A stretch of 64,000 nt of DNA. It comes from Acidobacteriota bacterium (lineage in GTDB: Bacteria; Acidobacteriota; Terriglobia; Bryobacterales; Bryobacteraceae). Below are positions 33,191-43,411 of the stretch, one piece after another. The translations under genes and the position numbers were made by a program. The DNA lies in assembly GCA_016213755.1 (NCBI GenBank), contig JACQZT010000289.1, positions 1 to 64,000 of the forward strand. Direction: 5' to 3'. The notes under the pieces were generated by a model, which worked only from the letters and a program-made list of their open reading frames with translations, had not been told where the DNA came from and made no database searches. Position 1 is the first letter of the stretch; each line of letters opens with the position of its first letter.

Positions 33191-36100
33191 ATGCGTCTCG
33201 CAAATGTGTTGAGTTTGGCTGTGTTCCTGGCCCCGCTGGCCCTTCTGGCCCAGTCGGACCGCGGCGCGATCACCGGACGGGTGCTCGACCCGAGCGGGGC
33301 GGCGGTGCCCTCGGCCGCCGTCACGGCCGCGCACCGCGCCACCGGCGTCAAGTACTCCTCCACCACCAGCGACTCCGGCAACTACGTGCTGCAACAGTTG
33401 CCCGTGGGAGGCTATGAAGTCGCGGTCGAGGCGGCCGGGTTTCGCCGCTATTTGCGGCGCGAAATCGACGTCAACATCGCCCAGACCGTCACTCTGAACG
33501 TGAGCCTGGAAGTCGGCCAGGTCGAGCAGACCGTGGAGGTCTCGGCCGCCGCGGCGCTGCTGGAAACCTCGACTTCCGACGTCGGCACCCTGATCAGCCG
33601 CGAGCGGATCATGGACCTGCCGCTTTCGGTCTCGGGGAATATGCGCAACCCCGAGTCCTTCATCTTCCTGACCCCGGGCGTCACCGGCGACGCCTCCAAC
33701 ACGCAGATCAACGGCTCGCAGTCGCGCGCCAAGGAGGTGCTGCTGGACGGCGTGGGCGCCACCAGCCCCGAGAGCGGCGGCATCCTGTTCACCTATCCGT
33801 CGGTCGAAGCCATCGGCGAGTTCAAGCTGGTCAGCTCGAACTTCAGCGCCGAGTTCGGCCGCACCGGCGGCGGCTTCGAGGTCTTTAACACCAAGTCCGG
33901 CACCAACGACTTCCACGGCTCGGTGTTCGACTACCTGCGCAACGACGCCTTCGACGCGCGCGGCTTCTTCGCCCGCACCACGCCCGTCAACCGGCAGAAC
34001 GAATTCGGCGGCGCCCTGGGCGGCCCGGTGCTGCTGCCCAGGCTGTACAACGGCAAGAACAAGACCTTCTTTCACACCGTGTACTCCGGCTTCCGCTTCC
34101 GCGCCGGCGCCCTCAACAACACCGTGAGCATCCCCTCCCTCGATTTCCGCCAGGGCGACTTCTCGCGCCTGGTGAACGCCGCCGGCGCACAGATCAGGGT
34201 CTACGACCCGGCCACCACGCGCAGCCAGGGCAGCGCGTTCGTGCGCGATCCGTTCCCCGCCAACCGCATTCCCGCGGCGCGCTTCAGCTCGGTTTCCCAG
34301 AAGGTCCTGCCGCTCTACCCGCAGCCCACCAACGACCGGCTGCTGGACAACTTCCTCACCATCGGCGCGCAGCGTTTCAGCCGCGACCAGGTCAACGTGA
34401 AGATCGACCACGTGCTGAACGAGCGCCACCGCCTCAGCGCGTTCGCCTACATCGGCACGCAGAACAACGTCGACCCCGAGCAATTGCCCAATCCCCTGAC
34501 CTCCAGTTTGAACCGCGACCGCCGCTCGCGCTGGCTCCGCCTGACGCACGACATGGTGCTGTCGGCCTCCACGCTCAACCACTTCACCGCCGGTTTCACG
34601 CGCGAAGGCGAGTTCTGGCAAAAGCTCTCGGCCAACCAGGACTGGCCCAACAAGCTGGGACTCAAAGGGGTCGCCACCGGCACGGGGAACGCCTTCCCGC
34701 AGCTTAACTTCACCGACGGTTTCAGCATCATAGCCGACGACAGCAAGACCGTGGGCAGTCAGGTCAACAACGCCTGGCAACTGGCCGACAGCCTGAGCCA
34801 CGTGCGCGGCAACCATAACTTCAAGTTCGGCGGCGAGGCGCGCTGGCTGCAAACCAACGGCGCCGACTTCTTCAGCGCGCAGGGACGCTTCTTCTTCAAC
34901 GCGCTGGGCAGCGGCCTGCCCGGAACCGCCGCCAGCGGTAACTCCTTTGCCAGCTTCCTGCTGGGGCAGATCCACAGCGCCACGCAGAACGTGCTCTACA
35001 CCGTGCCCGGCAACCGCTACCGCTACCTGGCCCTGTACGCGCAGGACGACTGGAAGATCGCGCGCCGCCTGACCCTCAACCTGGGGCTGCGCTACGACAT
35101 CTACTTTCCGCGCTTCGAGCGCTTCAACAACATGTCGGGCTTCGATCCCTCGCTGCCCAATCCCGGCGCCGGCAACCGCCTGGGCGCGGTGGCCTTTCTG
35201 GGCGACGGCCCCGGCCGCATCGGACGCAAGAGCTTCGCCGATACCTACTGGCGCAACTTCGGGCCGCGCTTCGGCTTCGCTTACCAGTTGAACGCCCAGA
35301 CCGTGCTGCGCGGCGGCTACGGCATCTACTTCGCCCCGGGCAACGCCACCGCCGGCCTGCGCGCCTCGCAGCAATTCGGTTTTGGCTTCAACGCTTCGCC
35401 GACCTACGCTTCCACCAACAACGGGGTCACGCCCGCCTTCCAGTGGGACAGCGGCTTCCCGCAGGACTTTCCGCGCCCGCCTTTCATCGACCCGACGGTG
35501 GCCAACCGGAGCGATGTGAACTACATGGGCCGCGGCGACGGCCGCCCGCCCTACTTCCAGAACTGGTCGCTGGGCGTGCAGCGCGAACTGCCCGGCCGGC
35601 TGCTCGTGGAAGCCTCCTATGTGGGCGTCAAAGGAACCCGCCTGGGCAACGGACTGTTCAGCCTGAACCAGGTGGATCCGAAATACCTCTCGCTGGGTTC
35701 GCTGCTGACGCGGCCGGCCAACTCGCCCGAAGCCGCGGCGGCGGGCATCGCGGTTCCCTACGCCGGCTTCTCCGGCTCGGTGGCGCAGGCGCTGCGGCCG
35801 TACCCGCAGTACCTGGCCATCTCCCAGCGCTCCAACCCCAACGGCAGTTCCACCTACCATTCTTTGCAGGCCAAAGTCGAGAAGCGCATGACCAGCGGCC
35901 TCACCTATCTGGCCGCCTACACCTGGTCGAAGGCGATCACCGACGGCAACATTCAGGCCGGCGGCGGGCCTTCCGGACAGGACTTCTACAACCGGCGCCT
36001 GGAGAAGGCCATCGGCTCCGACGATGTGCCGCACATTCTGGCCTTGAGCTACCTGTATGAGCTGCCCTTCGGCCCCGGCAAGCGCTGGGCGCAATCGGGC

Positions 36101-36577
36101 GCGCTGGCGACGCTGGCCGGCGGCTGGACCCTGACCGGCATCCACCAATACGCGGCGGGCAAGCCCATTCTGCTGACCGCCAACAACACGCTGCCCATTT
36201 TCAACGGCGTGCTGCGGCCGGACGTGGTTTCCGGCGCGGCGCGCAAGGCGAGCTTCGGCGATTTCGACCCGGCGGCGGACCGCCTCATTAACACCGCGGC
36301 CTGCCAGGTGCCGGCCGCGCTGCGCTTCGGCAGCGCGGCGCGCAGCTACACCGACCTGCGCCTGTTCCCGTCGCTCAACGAGAGCTTCGGCGCCATCAAG
36401 CGCACGCGGCTGGCCGAGTCCTTCACCCTGGTGTTCCGCGCCGAGTTCTTCAACGTCTTCAATCGCGTGGTGTTCTCCTCTCCGGCGGGCAACGTGAGCG
36501 CGGCCAATTTCGGCCGCATTTCGGGCCAAGCCAACACCCCGCGGCAGGGGCAACTGGCCCTCCGGCTAGAGTTCTGA
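33191..36577 (+). CDS. TonB-dependent receptor, Oar-like
   Basis: QSDRGAITGRVLDPSGAAVPSAAVTAAHRATGVKYSSTTSDSGNYVLQQLPVGGYEVAVEAAGFRRY; VLLDGVGATSPESGGILFTYPSVEAIGEFKLVSSNFSAEFGRTGGG plug motif; C-term NTPRQGQLALRLEF. Confidence 0.93.
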   Translation: MRLANVLSLAVFLAPLALLAQSDRGAITGRVLDPSGAAVPSAAVTAAHRATGVKYSSTTSDSGNYVLQQLPVGGYEVAVEAAGFRRYLRREIDVNIAQTVTLNVSLEVGQVEQTVEVSAAAALLETSTSDVGTLISRERIMDLPLSVSGNMRNPESFIFLTPGVTGDASNTQINGSQSRAKEVLLDGVGATSPESGGILFTYPSVEAIGEFKLVSSNFSAEFGRTGGGFEVFNTKSGTNDFHGSVFDYLRNDAFDARGFFARTTPVNRQNEFGGALGGPVLLPRLYNGKNKTFFHTVYSGFRFRAGALNNTVSIPSLDFRQGDFSRLVNAAGAQIRVYDPATTRSQGSAFVRDPFPANRIPAARFSSVSQKVLPLYPQPTNDRLLDNFLTIGAQRFSRDQVNVKIDHVLNERHRLSAFAYIGTQNNVDPEQLPNPLTSSLNRDRRSRWLRLTHDMVLSASTLNHFTAGFTREGEFWQKLSANQDWPNKLGLKGVATGTGNAFPQLNFTDGFSIIADDSKTVGSQVNNAWQLADSLSHVRGNHNFKFGGEARWLQTNGADFFSAQGRFFFNALGSGLPGTAASGNSFASFLLGQIHSATQNVLYTVPGNRYRYLALYAQDDWKIARRLTLNLGLRYDIYFPRFERFNNMSGFDPSLPNPGAGNRLGAVAFLGDGPGRIGRKSFADTYWRNFGPRFGFAYQLNAQTVLRGGYGIYFAPGNATAGLRASQQFGFGFNASPTYASTNNGVTPAFQWDSGFPQDFPRPPFIDPTVANRSDVNYMGRGDGRPPYFQNWSLGVQRELPGRLLVEASYVGVKGTRLGNGLFSLNQVDPKYLSLGSLLTRPANSPEAAAAGIAVPYAGFSGSVAQALRPYPQYLAISQRSNPNGSSTYHSLQAKVEKRMTSGLTYLAAYTWSKAITDGNIQAGGGPSGQDFYNRRLEKAIGSDDVPHILALSYLYELPFGPGKRWAQSGALATLAGGWTLTGIHQYAAGKPILLTANNTLPIFNGVLRPDVVSGAARKASFGDFDPAADRLINTAACQVPAALRFGSAARSYTDLRLFPSLNESFGAIKRTRLAESFTLVFRAEFFNVFNRVVFSSPAGNVSAANFGRISGQANTPRQGQLALRLEF

Positions 36578-37233
36578 TGGACCTGGTGATCTTCGACCTG
36601 GACGGCACGCTGGTCGATTCCAAGCTCGACCTGGCGCACTCGGTGAACGCGACCCGGGGCCACATGGGCCTGGCGCCGCTGGAACACGAGACGGTGTACT
36701 CCTATGTGGGCAACGGTGCGCCGGTGCTGATCCGGCGCGCCCTGGGCCCGCAAGCCAGCGAGGCCGACGTCGAGCACGCGCTGGACTTTTTTCTGGCCTA
36801 CTACCACGAACACCGGCTCGACTACACGCGCCCCTATCCGGGCGTCGAGGCTGCGCTCGGCCGGTTGCGCGCCGCCGGAGTGCGCATGGCGGTGCTGACC
36901 AACAAGCCCGTGCGCATCAGCCAGATGATTGTGGACGGGCTGGGCTTGGGCAGCCACTTCTTCCGCGTCTACGGGGGCAACAGTTTCGAGCAGAAGAAAC
37001 CTCACCCCATGGCGGTGGATAAACTGATCGAGGAAAGCGGCGCCGCGCGAGAGCGCACTCTGTTGGTCGGCGACAGCGGCGTGGACGTGCGCACGGCGCG
37101 CAACGCCGGAGTGCTTTGTGCCGGGGTCACGTACGGATTCCAGCCCGAGACACTGGTGGAAGAGGCGCCCGACTATTTGCTGGACCGCATGGAGCAGGTG
37201 GCCGACCTGGTGTTACAAGGAGAAGGGTCTTGA
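36577..37233 (+). CDS. HAD-family hydrolase, phosphoglycolate phosphatase-like
   Basis: MDLVIFDLDGTLVDSKLDLAHSVNATR, AVLTNKPVRISQMIVDGLGL, KPHPMAVDKLIEESG, LLVGDSGVDVRTARNAGV; TGATG coupling to the upstream receptor. Confidence 0.92.
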   Translation: MDLVIFDLDGTLVDSKLDLAHSVNATRGHMGLAPLEHETVYSYVGNGAPVLIRRALGPQASEADVEHALDFFLAYYHEHRLDYTRPYPGVEAALGRLRAAGVRMAVLTNKPVRISQMIVDGLGLGSHFFRVYGGNSFEQKKPHPMAVDKLIEESGAARERTLLVGDSGVDVRTARNAGVLCAGVTYGFQPETLVEEAPDYLLDRMEQVADLVLQGEGS

Positions 37234-37397
37234 AACCTCACTACAAGATTGACGCCCAAGTGCCGGAGTCGGGCATTTACTGGTGCATGGTGTGCATGAC
37301 GCCGGCCCGCTTTGAGAAGGGCAAGACATTTGGCGAGTGCCAGAACCTGTGCGGCAAGTGCCGCTGGGAACTGGTGGAGCTGGATCAGCCGAGCTGA
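37230..37397 (+). CDS. Small (55-aa) Cys-rich putative zinc-ribbon protein
   Basis: TTG start overlapping the HAD stop, SD AAGGAGAAG; M/LKPHYKIDAQVPESGIYWCMVCMTPARFEKGKTFGECQNLCGKCRWELVELDQPS (CxxC, C, CxxC). Confidence 0.65.
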   Translation: MKPHYKIDAQVPESGIYWCMVCMTPARFEKGKTFGECQNLCGKCRWELVELDQPS

Positions 37398-38908
37398 GCT
37401 TCGATCAGCCGCGGCCCGCGCTCGCGCAGAGCGTCCCTGAGTTGGGCGATGAACTCGTCCGCCGTCGAGGCGCGCGAGGCCGCCACGCCGTGCCCTTCGG
37501 CCAGCCGGACCCAATCCAGGTGCGGCCGCGCGAGGTCGAGCATGTCGTTAGCGCGGGGTCCCACCTGGCCGGCGCCGGTGCGCCGCATCTCGATGTCGAG
37601 TATCCGGTAGCGCCGGTTGGCGAAGATCACAGTCACGACATCGGCGCGCTCGCGGGCCATGGTCCACAGCGCCTGCAAGGTGTACATGCCGCTGCCGTCG
37701 GCTTCGAGCGCGATGACCTTGCGGTCCGGGCAGGCCAGGGCCGCGCCCAGCGCCACCGGCAGACCCTGGCCGATCGAACCCCCCGTGACCGGCAGGTAGT
37801 CGTGGGGCGGCGCGCCGGCCAGGTGCGGCCAGACGCCCTCGCCGGAGGAGACCATCTCGTCGGAGACGATGGCGCCTTCCGGCAATAGAGCGCCGAGGGT
37901 CATACCGGCGGTCTCGGCGGTGAGCGGCGCGCCAGCGGGCAGCGCAGGCCGCGCGGGGGGCGCGGTTTCCAGCAGGCCGGACGCGGCCGGCATTTCCAGT
38001 GCCGCCGTGCCGTCCTCGTTCTCCGCGGCCAGCACGTGCACCTGGCAATCGTCCGGAGCGGGACAACTGCGCCGCCCGGGATAGCCGAAGAAGGTGACCG
38101 GCGGCGGCGATTCCACCAGCACCAGGTGCTTCAGCCGGGCCAGCGCTTCTTCGGCGGCCTCGGGGAAGTAGGGCAGACGCCGCGGCGCGAACAGGCCCGC
38201 GCCGCGTTCCAGGCGCGCGGCGTAGCGGTTGGCGAACACGCGCCCAGTGACACGCCCGGCGGCGGCCAAGCCGCGCGCCAGCAGGGCTCGCCCGCCCAGA
38301 AGCAGCGCGGCGGGTTCCGGGCCGCGCAGGATGCGTGCCGCCTCGCGGACGCGCTCCGCCGCCGGCGGGCGTCGTACCGGCGTTTCGACCGCGCCGCCGG
38401 GCGCGCCGCCCTCGCTCCAAGAGAAATCGGCCGGAACGATGAGTGTGGCCACCTGTCCGGGCGGCTCGATGGCCGCGGCGACCGCCTCGGCCGCGTCGGC
38501 GCCCACTCGGTCGGCGCTCGCCACCACGCGCGTCCAACCCGAGACGGTGCGCGCGAACAGAGCGGTGTCGGCAGTCAGCGGAGCGTCGTAGGAGAGATGT
38601 TGCGTCGAGTGTTCGCCCACGATGTTCACGATGGGCGAACGCGCCTTGCGCGCATTGTGGAAGTTCGCCAGGCCGTTGGCGAGGCCTGGGCCCAGGTGCA
38701 GCAGCGTGGCCGCGGGCCGGCCCGTCATGCGGGCGTAACCGTCGGCCGCGCCCGAGCAGACGCCTTCGAACAGGCACAGCACTCCGCGCATGGCCGGCAC
38801 GCGGTCGAGAGCCGAGACGAACTGCATCTCCGAAGTGCCGGGGTTCATGAAACAGACATCGATTCCGTTATCGAGCAGGGTGCGTAAGAGCGACTCGGCG
38901 CCGTTCAT
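37385..38908 (-). CDS. Thiamine-diphosphate-binding enzyme, acetolactate synthase large-subunit-like
   Basis: NGAESLLRTLLDNGIDVCFMNPGTSEMQFVSALDRVPAMRGVLCLFEGVCSGAADGYARMTGRPAATLLHLGPGLANGLANFHNARKARSPIVNIVGEH; C-term ThDP motif EADGSGMYTLQALWTMARERADVVTVIFANRRYRIL. Confidence 0.9.
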   Translation of the reverse strand: MNGAESLLRTLLDNGIDVCFMNPGTSEMQFVSALDRVPAMRGVLCLFEGVCSGAADGYARMTGRPAATLLHLGPGLANGLANFHNARKARSPIVNIVGEHSTQHLSYDAPLTADTALFARTVSGWTRVVASADRVGADAAEAVAAAIEPPGQVATLIVPADFSWSEGGAPGGAVETPVRRPPAAERVREAARILRGPEPAALLLGGRALLARGLAAAGRVTGRVFANRYAARLERGAGLFAPRRLPYFPEAAEEALARLKHLVLVESPPPVTFFGYPGRRSCPAPDDCQVHVLAAENEDGTAALEMPAASGLLETAPPARPALPAGAPLTAETAGMTLGALLPEGAIVSDEMVSSGEGVWPHLAGAPPHDYLPVTGGSIGQGLPVALGAALACPDRKVIALEADGSGMYTLQALWTMARERADVVTVIFANRRYRILDIEMRRTGAGQVGPRANDMLDLARPHLDWVRLAEGHGVAASRASTADEFIAQLRDALRERGPRLIEAQLG

Positions 38909-40695
38909 GCGAGGAAGATCTCCATCTGGCAGAGCGCGCAATCGAAGCGCAATTCAAGGCGGCGTCCGTTCTCGTCGATCAGCGCCAGCGGCTCGCCGGG
39001 TCGCGCCGGAGGGCACATCCCCAGCTCGCGCTTCACGCAGTAGCGCGTGGTCATCACCCGGCGGCCCGCCAGGTCGAGGCCCGACTCCGCGGCCGGCTCG
39101 ATGCGCCCTACGCCGTGCCGGCGGTAAAATGCCTCCGCGGCGCGGTTGAGGACGTTGCCCTCGAAAAAAAGCTCGCGCGCGGGGAACGGCTCGGCGTTCC
39201 GCACAAGCTGAAACGGCTCGCGGGGCCGGCGGGCTTCGCGTTGCTGCCGCAGCCGTTCGAGCACTTCGCGCCGCAGCGCATTCAGCGCCGAAACGGGCAA
39301 GAATGGGATCGGCTGGGCCTCGATGGTCACCGCCTGGCAGACAAACTCGGTGTCGCCGGTCTTCCGCAATTGGCGGCGGATGGTTTCCGCCGCGCGCTCG
39401 GGCTGGCCGGCGGCGTCGGGAGCGCCGAGCGGCGCCTCGGCCGAGACGCCGTCTTCATCCTCGACCACGAGCGAAGATCCCAATCGGAACGACACCGCGA
39501 TGCGGCGTTCCGCGCGGCCGCGGCCGATCCGGCTCAGGAACTGGTGGTCGCGGTTGCGGTGCATTGCCATGCCCGGCTGGATTGCTTCCATCCGGTCTGG
39601 CGTGACCGTGCGTCCGTCCACCGCGTTCACCACCGTTCCGCGGAGTTCGCCGCCGGGGCCGAAGAACGCCAGCCCGTCGCCGGAGTGCAGCGCCGCGTCG
39701 CGGTCCAGGCGGAAGGCGGAGGCGGATACGCTCTGGACGCGGCCGATGGGTTCACCCGCCATCTTGGGCGTGGCCGTGGACCCCATGGCAGCGTCGCGGC
39801 CGTGCAGGAAATAAGTCGTGTAGCCGCGATTGAAAGTCTTGTTCGGATCGGGCGCGAAATCCACGCGGCTCGTGCCCGACGAGCTGCGCCACTGCCCGCT
39901 GAGCGTCAGGGCCTCATCCAGGCGCGCGCGGTAGTGCGCCACGACGTTGGCGACGTAAGTCCGGTCCTTGAGCCGGCCTTCGATTTTGAACGACGTGACG
40001 CCGGCCTCGAGCAGTTCCGCGAGGTGGCCGGACAGGTTCAGGTCGCGCAGCGAGAGCAGGTGCCGGTTTTGCGCCGGCACGGCGCCGCCCGCGCCCGCCA
40101 GGGTGTAGGGCTTGCGGCAGGGCTGCGCGCACTCGCCGCGGTTCGCGCTGCGTCCGCCCAGGGCATAGCTCAGGTAGCACTGGCCGCTGTAGCAGACGCA
40201 CAGCGCGCCGTGGACGAAACATTCGAGATCGATGCGCGGCGCGGCGCGGCGAATGGCGCGGATCTCGCCGAGCGTCAATTCGCGGGCCAGGATGGCCCGG
40301 CGCAGGCCGGCGCGCTCCAGAAAGGCCACCCGCTCCGGCGTGTGGTTGTGCATCTGCGTGCTGGCGATGAGGGGCAGCGGCGGAAGGTCGAGTTCGAGCA
40401 ATCCCGGGTCCTGGATAATGAGGCCGTCCGCGCCGGTCTCGTGAAGCTGCCAGGCCAGGCGCCGCGCGGGCTCGAGTTCTTCGTCGCGCAGCAGTGTGTT
40501 CAGGGTGACGTAGACCCGCGCCCAGAACTTGTGCGCGTGCCGCGCCAGCGCCTGGATGTCGTCCAGGCGGTTGCCCGCGGCCGCGCGCGCGCCGAAGCGC
40601 GGCGCGCCGATATAGACCGCGTCGGCGCCGCAGTCGATGGCTGCCAGGCCGCACTCCAGGTCGCGGGCGGGCGCGAGGAGTTCGATGCGGGTCAC
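38905..40695 (-). CDS. U32 family peptidase-like protein
   Basis: ELLAPARDLECGLAAIDCGADAVYIGAPRFGARAAAGN, HGALCVCYSGQCYLSYALGGRSANRGECAQPCRKPY, SFKIEGRLKDRTYVANVVAHYR. Confidence 0.95.
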   Translation of the reverse strand: MTRIELLAPARDLECGLAAIDCGADAVYIGAPRFGARAAAGNRLDDIQALARHAHKFWARVYVTLNTLLRDEELEPARRLAWQLHETGADGLIIQDPGLLELDLPPLPLIASTQMHNHTPERVAFLERAGLRRAILARELTLGEIRAIRRAAPRIDLECFVHGALCVCYSGQCYLSYALGGRSANRGECAQPCRKPYTLAGAGGAVPAQNRHLLSLRDLNLSGHLAELLEAGVTSFKIEGRLKDRTYVANVVAHYRARLDEALTLSGQWRSSSGTSRVDFAPDPNKTFNRGYTTYFLHGRDAAMGSTATPKMAGEPIGRVQSVSASAFRLDRDAALHSGDGLAFFGPGGELRGTVVNAVDGRTVTPDRMEAIQPGMAMHRNRDHQFLSRIGRGRAERRIAVSFRLGSSLVVEDEDGVSAEAPLGAPDAAGQPERAAETIRRQLRKTGDTEFVCQAVTIEAQPIPFLPVSALNALRREVLERLRQQREARRPREPFQLVRNAEPFPARELFFEGNVLNRAAEAFYRRHGVGRIEPAAESGLDLAGRRVMTTRYCVKRELGMCPPARPGEPLALIDENGRRLELRFDCALCQMEIFLA

Positions 40696-41633
40696 GGCTC
40701 GAAGCTACGGCCAGGCTGCGCGGCCGCGCTCCTGATGCGTTCGATGCCGGGCGCCGGCTCGACGTGCACCAGCGCGCCGGCCACCCAGTCCAGCCTTTCG
40801 CAAAGCACGTCCCGGCATTGCATGGCGATGTCGTGCGACTCCCATACGGTGAGATTGGGATTCACTTCCAGGTGCAGGTCGACGTGGTACTGCAAGCCCG
40901 TTCTGCGGGCGAAGCACTTCTCGACATCGACGACTCCCGGAACGCTGAGCGCCACCGCGCGGATTTCGGTAATCCGGTTCAGTTCCGGCATGGTGTCGGC
41001 CAGGTCCAGCGAGGCGTCTCGCATGATGCGCAAACCGGTGAAGATCACCACCAACCCCACGGCGAAGCCGCCAATGTGATCCGCGGCCAGGAAGTGCTCC
41101 GGGTCGCGGATGGTCAAGCCGAGGGCGACCAGCGCGGCCGAGGCGGAGAGGATGTCCACCGCGTCGTTCCAGGCGTCGGCCACCAGCGATGCGCTCTGGA
41201 TGCGCCGGCCGACGCGGAACTTGATGGTGGACATGACGGTGCGCACCGCAATGGCGCCCACCAGCGGCCAGGCCGCGTAACTGGCGGGCGGCGGATGGAC
41301 TTCCGAAAGATGTTGCAGGGAACGGTAGCAGATACCCGCGCCGCCGGCGGCCAGGATGATGCCCACTACCAGCCCGGCCAGGGTTTCAAATCGTCCGTGG
41401 CCGTACGGGTGATTCGAGTCGGCCGGCTTGGCGGCCAGCAGCATCCCCGCCAGCACAAACGCGGAAGCCAGCACGTCGCCCGCGAATTCGACGCCGGCGG
41501 CGACCACCGACGTGGATCCCCCCAGCAGGCCAACGACGATATTGGCCGCCGACAACCCGGCGCTAGCCGCGATGCTGACAATGGCGACACGCCGCCCCAG
41601 ATCGAGCTTGTTTTTTTGAATCGAACTCGTCAA
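40692..41633 (-). CDS. Cation diffusion facilitator family transporter
   Basis: SNHPYGHGRFETLAGLVVGIILAAGG, SASLVADAWNDAVDILSASAALVAL, DHIGGFAVGLVVIFTGLRIMRDAS; C-terminal CDF cytoplasmic domain. Confidence 0.94.
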   Translation of the reverse strand: MTSSIQKNKLDLGRRVAIVSIAASAGLSAANIVVGLLGGSTSVVAAGVEFAGDVLASAFVLAGMLLAAKPADSNHPYGHGRFETLAGLVVGIILAAGGAGICYRSLQHLSEVHPPPASYAAWPLVGAIAVRTVMSTIKFRVGRRIQSASLVADAWNDAVDILSASAALVALGLTIRDPEHFLAADHIGGFAVGLVVIFTGLRIMRDASLDLADTMPELNRITEIRAVALSVPGVVDVEKCFARRTGLQYHVDLHLEVNPNLTVWESHDIAMQCRDVLCERLDWVAGALVHVEPAPGIERIRSAAAQPGRSFEP

Positions 41634-41661
41634 CCACCGCTCCTGTGGTTACAGTAGCAGA

Positions 41662-43404
41662 TCAGGGATTCTCCCTGGTCGGCGAACAAACCGGCGCCGG
41701 AGCGGACTCGTCGACGCCTTCCGGCCGCGGCCCGTAGAACGGCGCAGGGCAGCCCAATTCCAGGGCTCCCAGATCCGGCGCCGCGCCGGTGAACTCGTCG
41801 TTCACGTTGGGCAGCCGCAGGCCGCGGTCGATGGCGCTCGACTGCGCGTGGAGCACGGCGTCGGGCGGATCGAGTTCGGTGCGGTAGCCGGCGGGAGCCG
41901 TCAGGCCGCCGGCGAAAAACGGCGGCGCGAGCAGCAGGCCGTGCGCTTCGATCCCGCCCTTCTGCAAGGCGGCGAAGTTCGCGAACCTCGAATAGCCGCC
42001 CTGTTCGAGAGGCAGGCGCAGGGCGAAGACCCCGTCCGGGTAGTATCCGTTGTAGTCGAACACGCCGTCGTCGATGGGCCCGGTCCAGTTCACCGTCCGG
42101 CCGGCGGCGGTCTGCGCCGGGCCGATGAACAAGTTGTTGGCGATCACAAAATGATGGCTGGGGTCGGAGGTCTCCAGGTTCAACGCCAGGCTCGGCGAAA
42201 CGAAGGTGTTGTGCCAGGCGAAAATGCCGCTGGGCTCCTGCGGCGGAGTGCCGCCCAGCGCGTGGAACTTCATCTGCTCGTGCACGGTGTTCACCACCAC
42301 GTTGCGGATCAGGTAGGCCGGGCCGCCGTACACGGGCTGCACGCTGAGCGTGGCGTAGTTGTTCGTGAAGCGGTTGCGCAAGCAGCGCGCGTTGGCTTCG
42401 CTTCCGTCCAGTTCCACTCCGTTATCGTAGGACGCCAAAACCTCGTTGCCGTAGAAGTCCACCGCCCGCGAGCCGTTCTGCTGCACCTTCATCGCGTCGC
42501 CGAACCCCGAGATGCGGTTGTGCGCGATGACGTGCCCGTTGCCCTGCACCCGGATGCCGTCGTCGTTGGAGCGCGCGCCGTTGTCGTCGGTATAGATGGC
42601 CGGCCAGCGCAGGCGGCCCTCCACTACGTTGTCGGCGATGTAGAAATCCTTCTGGTCGTTCTGGCTGCCGATGCCCAGCCGGACGTCCAGGATGCGCACC
42701 CGGCGCACGACGTTGGCCTCCGCTCCGGCGGTCTGAAAGCGGATGCCGCGGTTGGCGTTGCGCAGGGTGAACCGCTCGAGATGCACGAATCCGGCGCCGT
42801 AGACCTCCAGGACATTGCAGCTCGCGCAGCCATTGCCATCCAGAATCGCGCCCTCCTGGCTTGCGCCGCGGATCACGATCGGGTTCTCCGCCGTGCCCGC
42901 CGCGCGCATCGAAAAGGGACCGCTGTAGACGCCATCGGCGAGCAGGATCACGTCGCCGGGCCGGGCGCGGGCCAGCGCGGCCGTGAGTTCGGCGGCGCTG
43001 GCGACGGGCTTCTCGCTCGGCTCGGCCGGATCGCCGGGCACGCCGCGCGTTTTGGCCGTCAGCGTAAAGGTCTCCTCCACCGGCCCGTCCGGGTCGGCGG
43101 CGCGCAGCTCGATCTCGTAAGTGGTGGCCGGGCGCAGGTCGAAGATGCTGCCGGAGAGCTGCGGCTCGACGTTCCAGCCCCGCACCACTTCAGGGCGCAC
43201 GCGGTGCAAAGGCAGCGCCGGGCGCCACTCCTCCGTGCCGGCCGGACGGTAGCGGACGCTCACCGCGGCGTTGCAGTTGTCGTCGCCGCTCACTGGCAGC
43301 TTGACGCCCAGCGCCGTCAGGGTCGGCCGGTCCAGTTGAGGCTGGCCCGGCACAAGAACATCGCCGGCCAGGGCGGCCGCCAGACCCATCGCGAGAATCA
43401 GCAT
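41662..43404 (-). CDS. Secreted right-handed parallel beta-helix protein (polysaccharide lyase-like)
   Basis: Signal peptide; GDVILLADGVYSGPFSMRAAGTAENPIVIRGASQEGAILDGNG; repeated rungs (NVVRRVRILDVRLGIGSQNDQKDFYIADNVVEGR). Confidence 0.82.
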   Translation of the reverse strand: MLILAMGLAAALAGDVLVPGQPQLDRPTLTALGVKLPVSGDDNCNAAVSVRYRPAGTEEWRPALPLHRVRPEVVRGWNVEPQLSGSIFDLRPATTYEIELRAADPDGPVEETFTLTAKTRGVPGDPAEPSEKPVASAAELTAALARARPGDVILLADGVYSGPFSMRAAGTAENPIVIRGASQEGAILDGNGCASCNVLEVYGAGFVHLERFTLRNANRGIRFQTAGAEANVVRRVRILDVRLGIGSQNDQKDFYIADNVVEGRLRWPAIYTDDNGARSNDDGIRVQGNGHVIAHNRISGFGDAMKVQQNGSRAVDFYGNEVLASYDNGVELDGSEANARCLRNRFTNNYATLSVQPVYGGPAYLIRNVVVNTVHEQMKFHALGGTPPQEPSGIFAWHNTFVSPSLALNLETSDPSHHFVIANNLFIGPAQTAAGRTVNWTGPIDDGVFDYNGYYPDGVFALRLPLEQGGYSRFANFAALQKGGIEAHGLLLAPPFFAGGLTAPAGYRTELDPPDAVLHAQSSAIDRGLRLPNVNDEFTGAAPDLGALELGCPAPFYGPRPEGVDESAPAPVCSPTRENP

Positions 43405-43411
43405 GTGGCCA

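Noticed and set aside
33035-36553. 1172-aa minus-strand ORF opposite the TonB receptor
   Set aside because: Low-complexity Val/Ala/Gly/Arg composition with no domain sense; a typical antisense shadow of a GC-rich gene.
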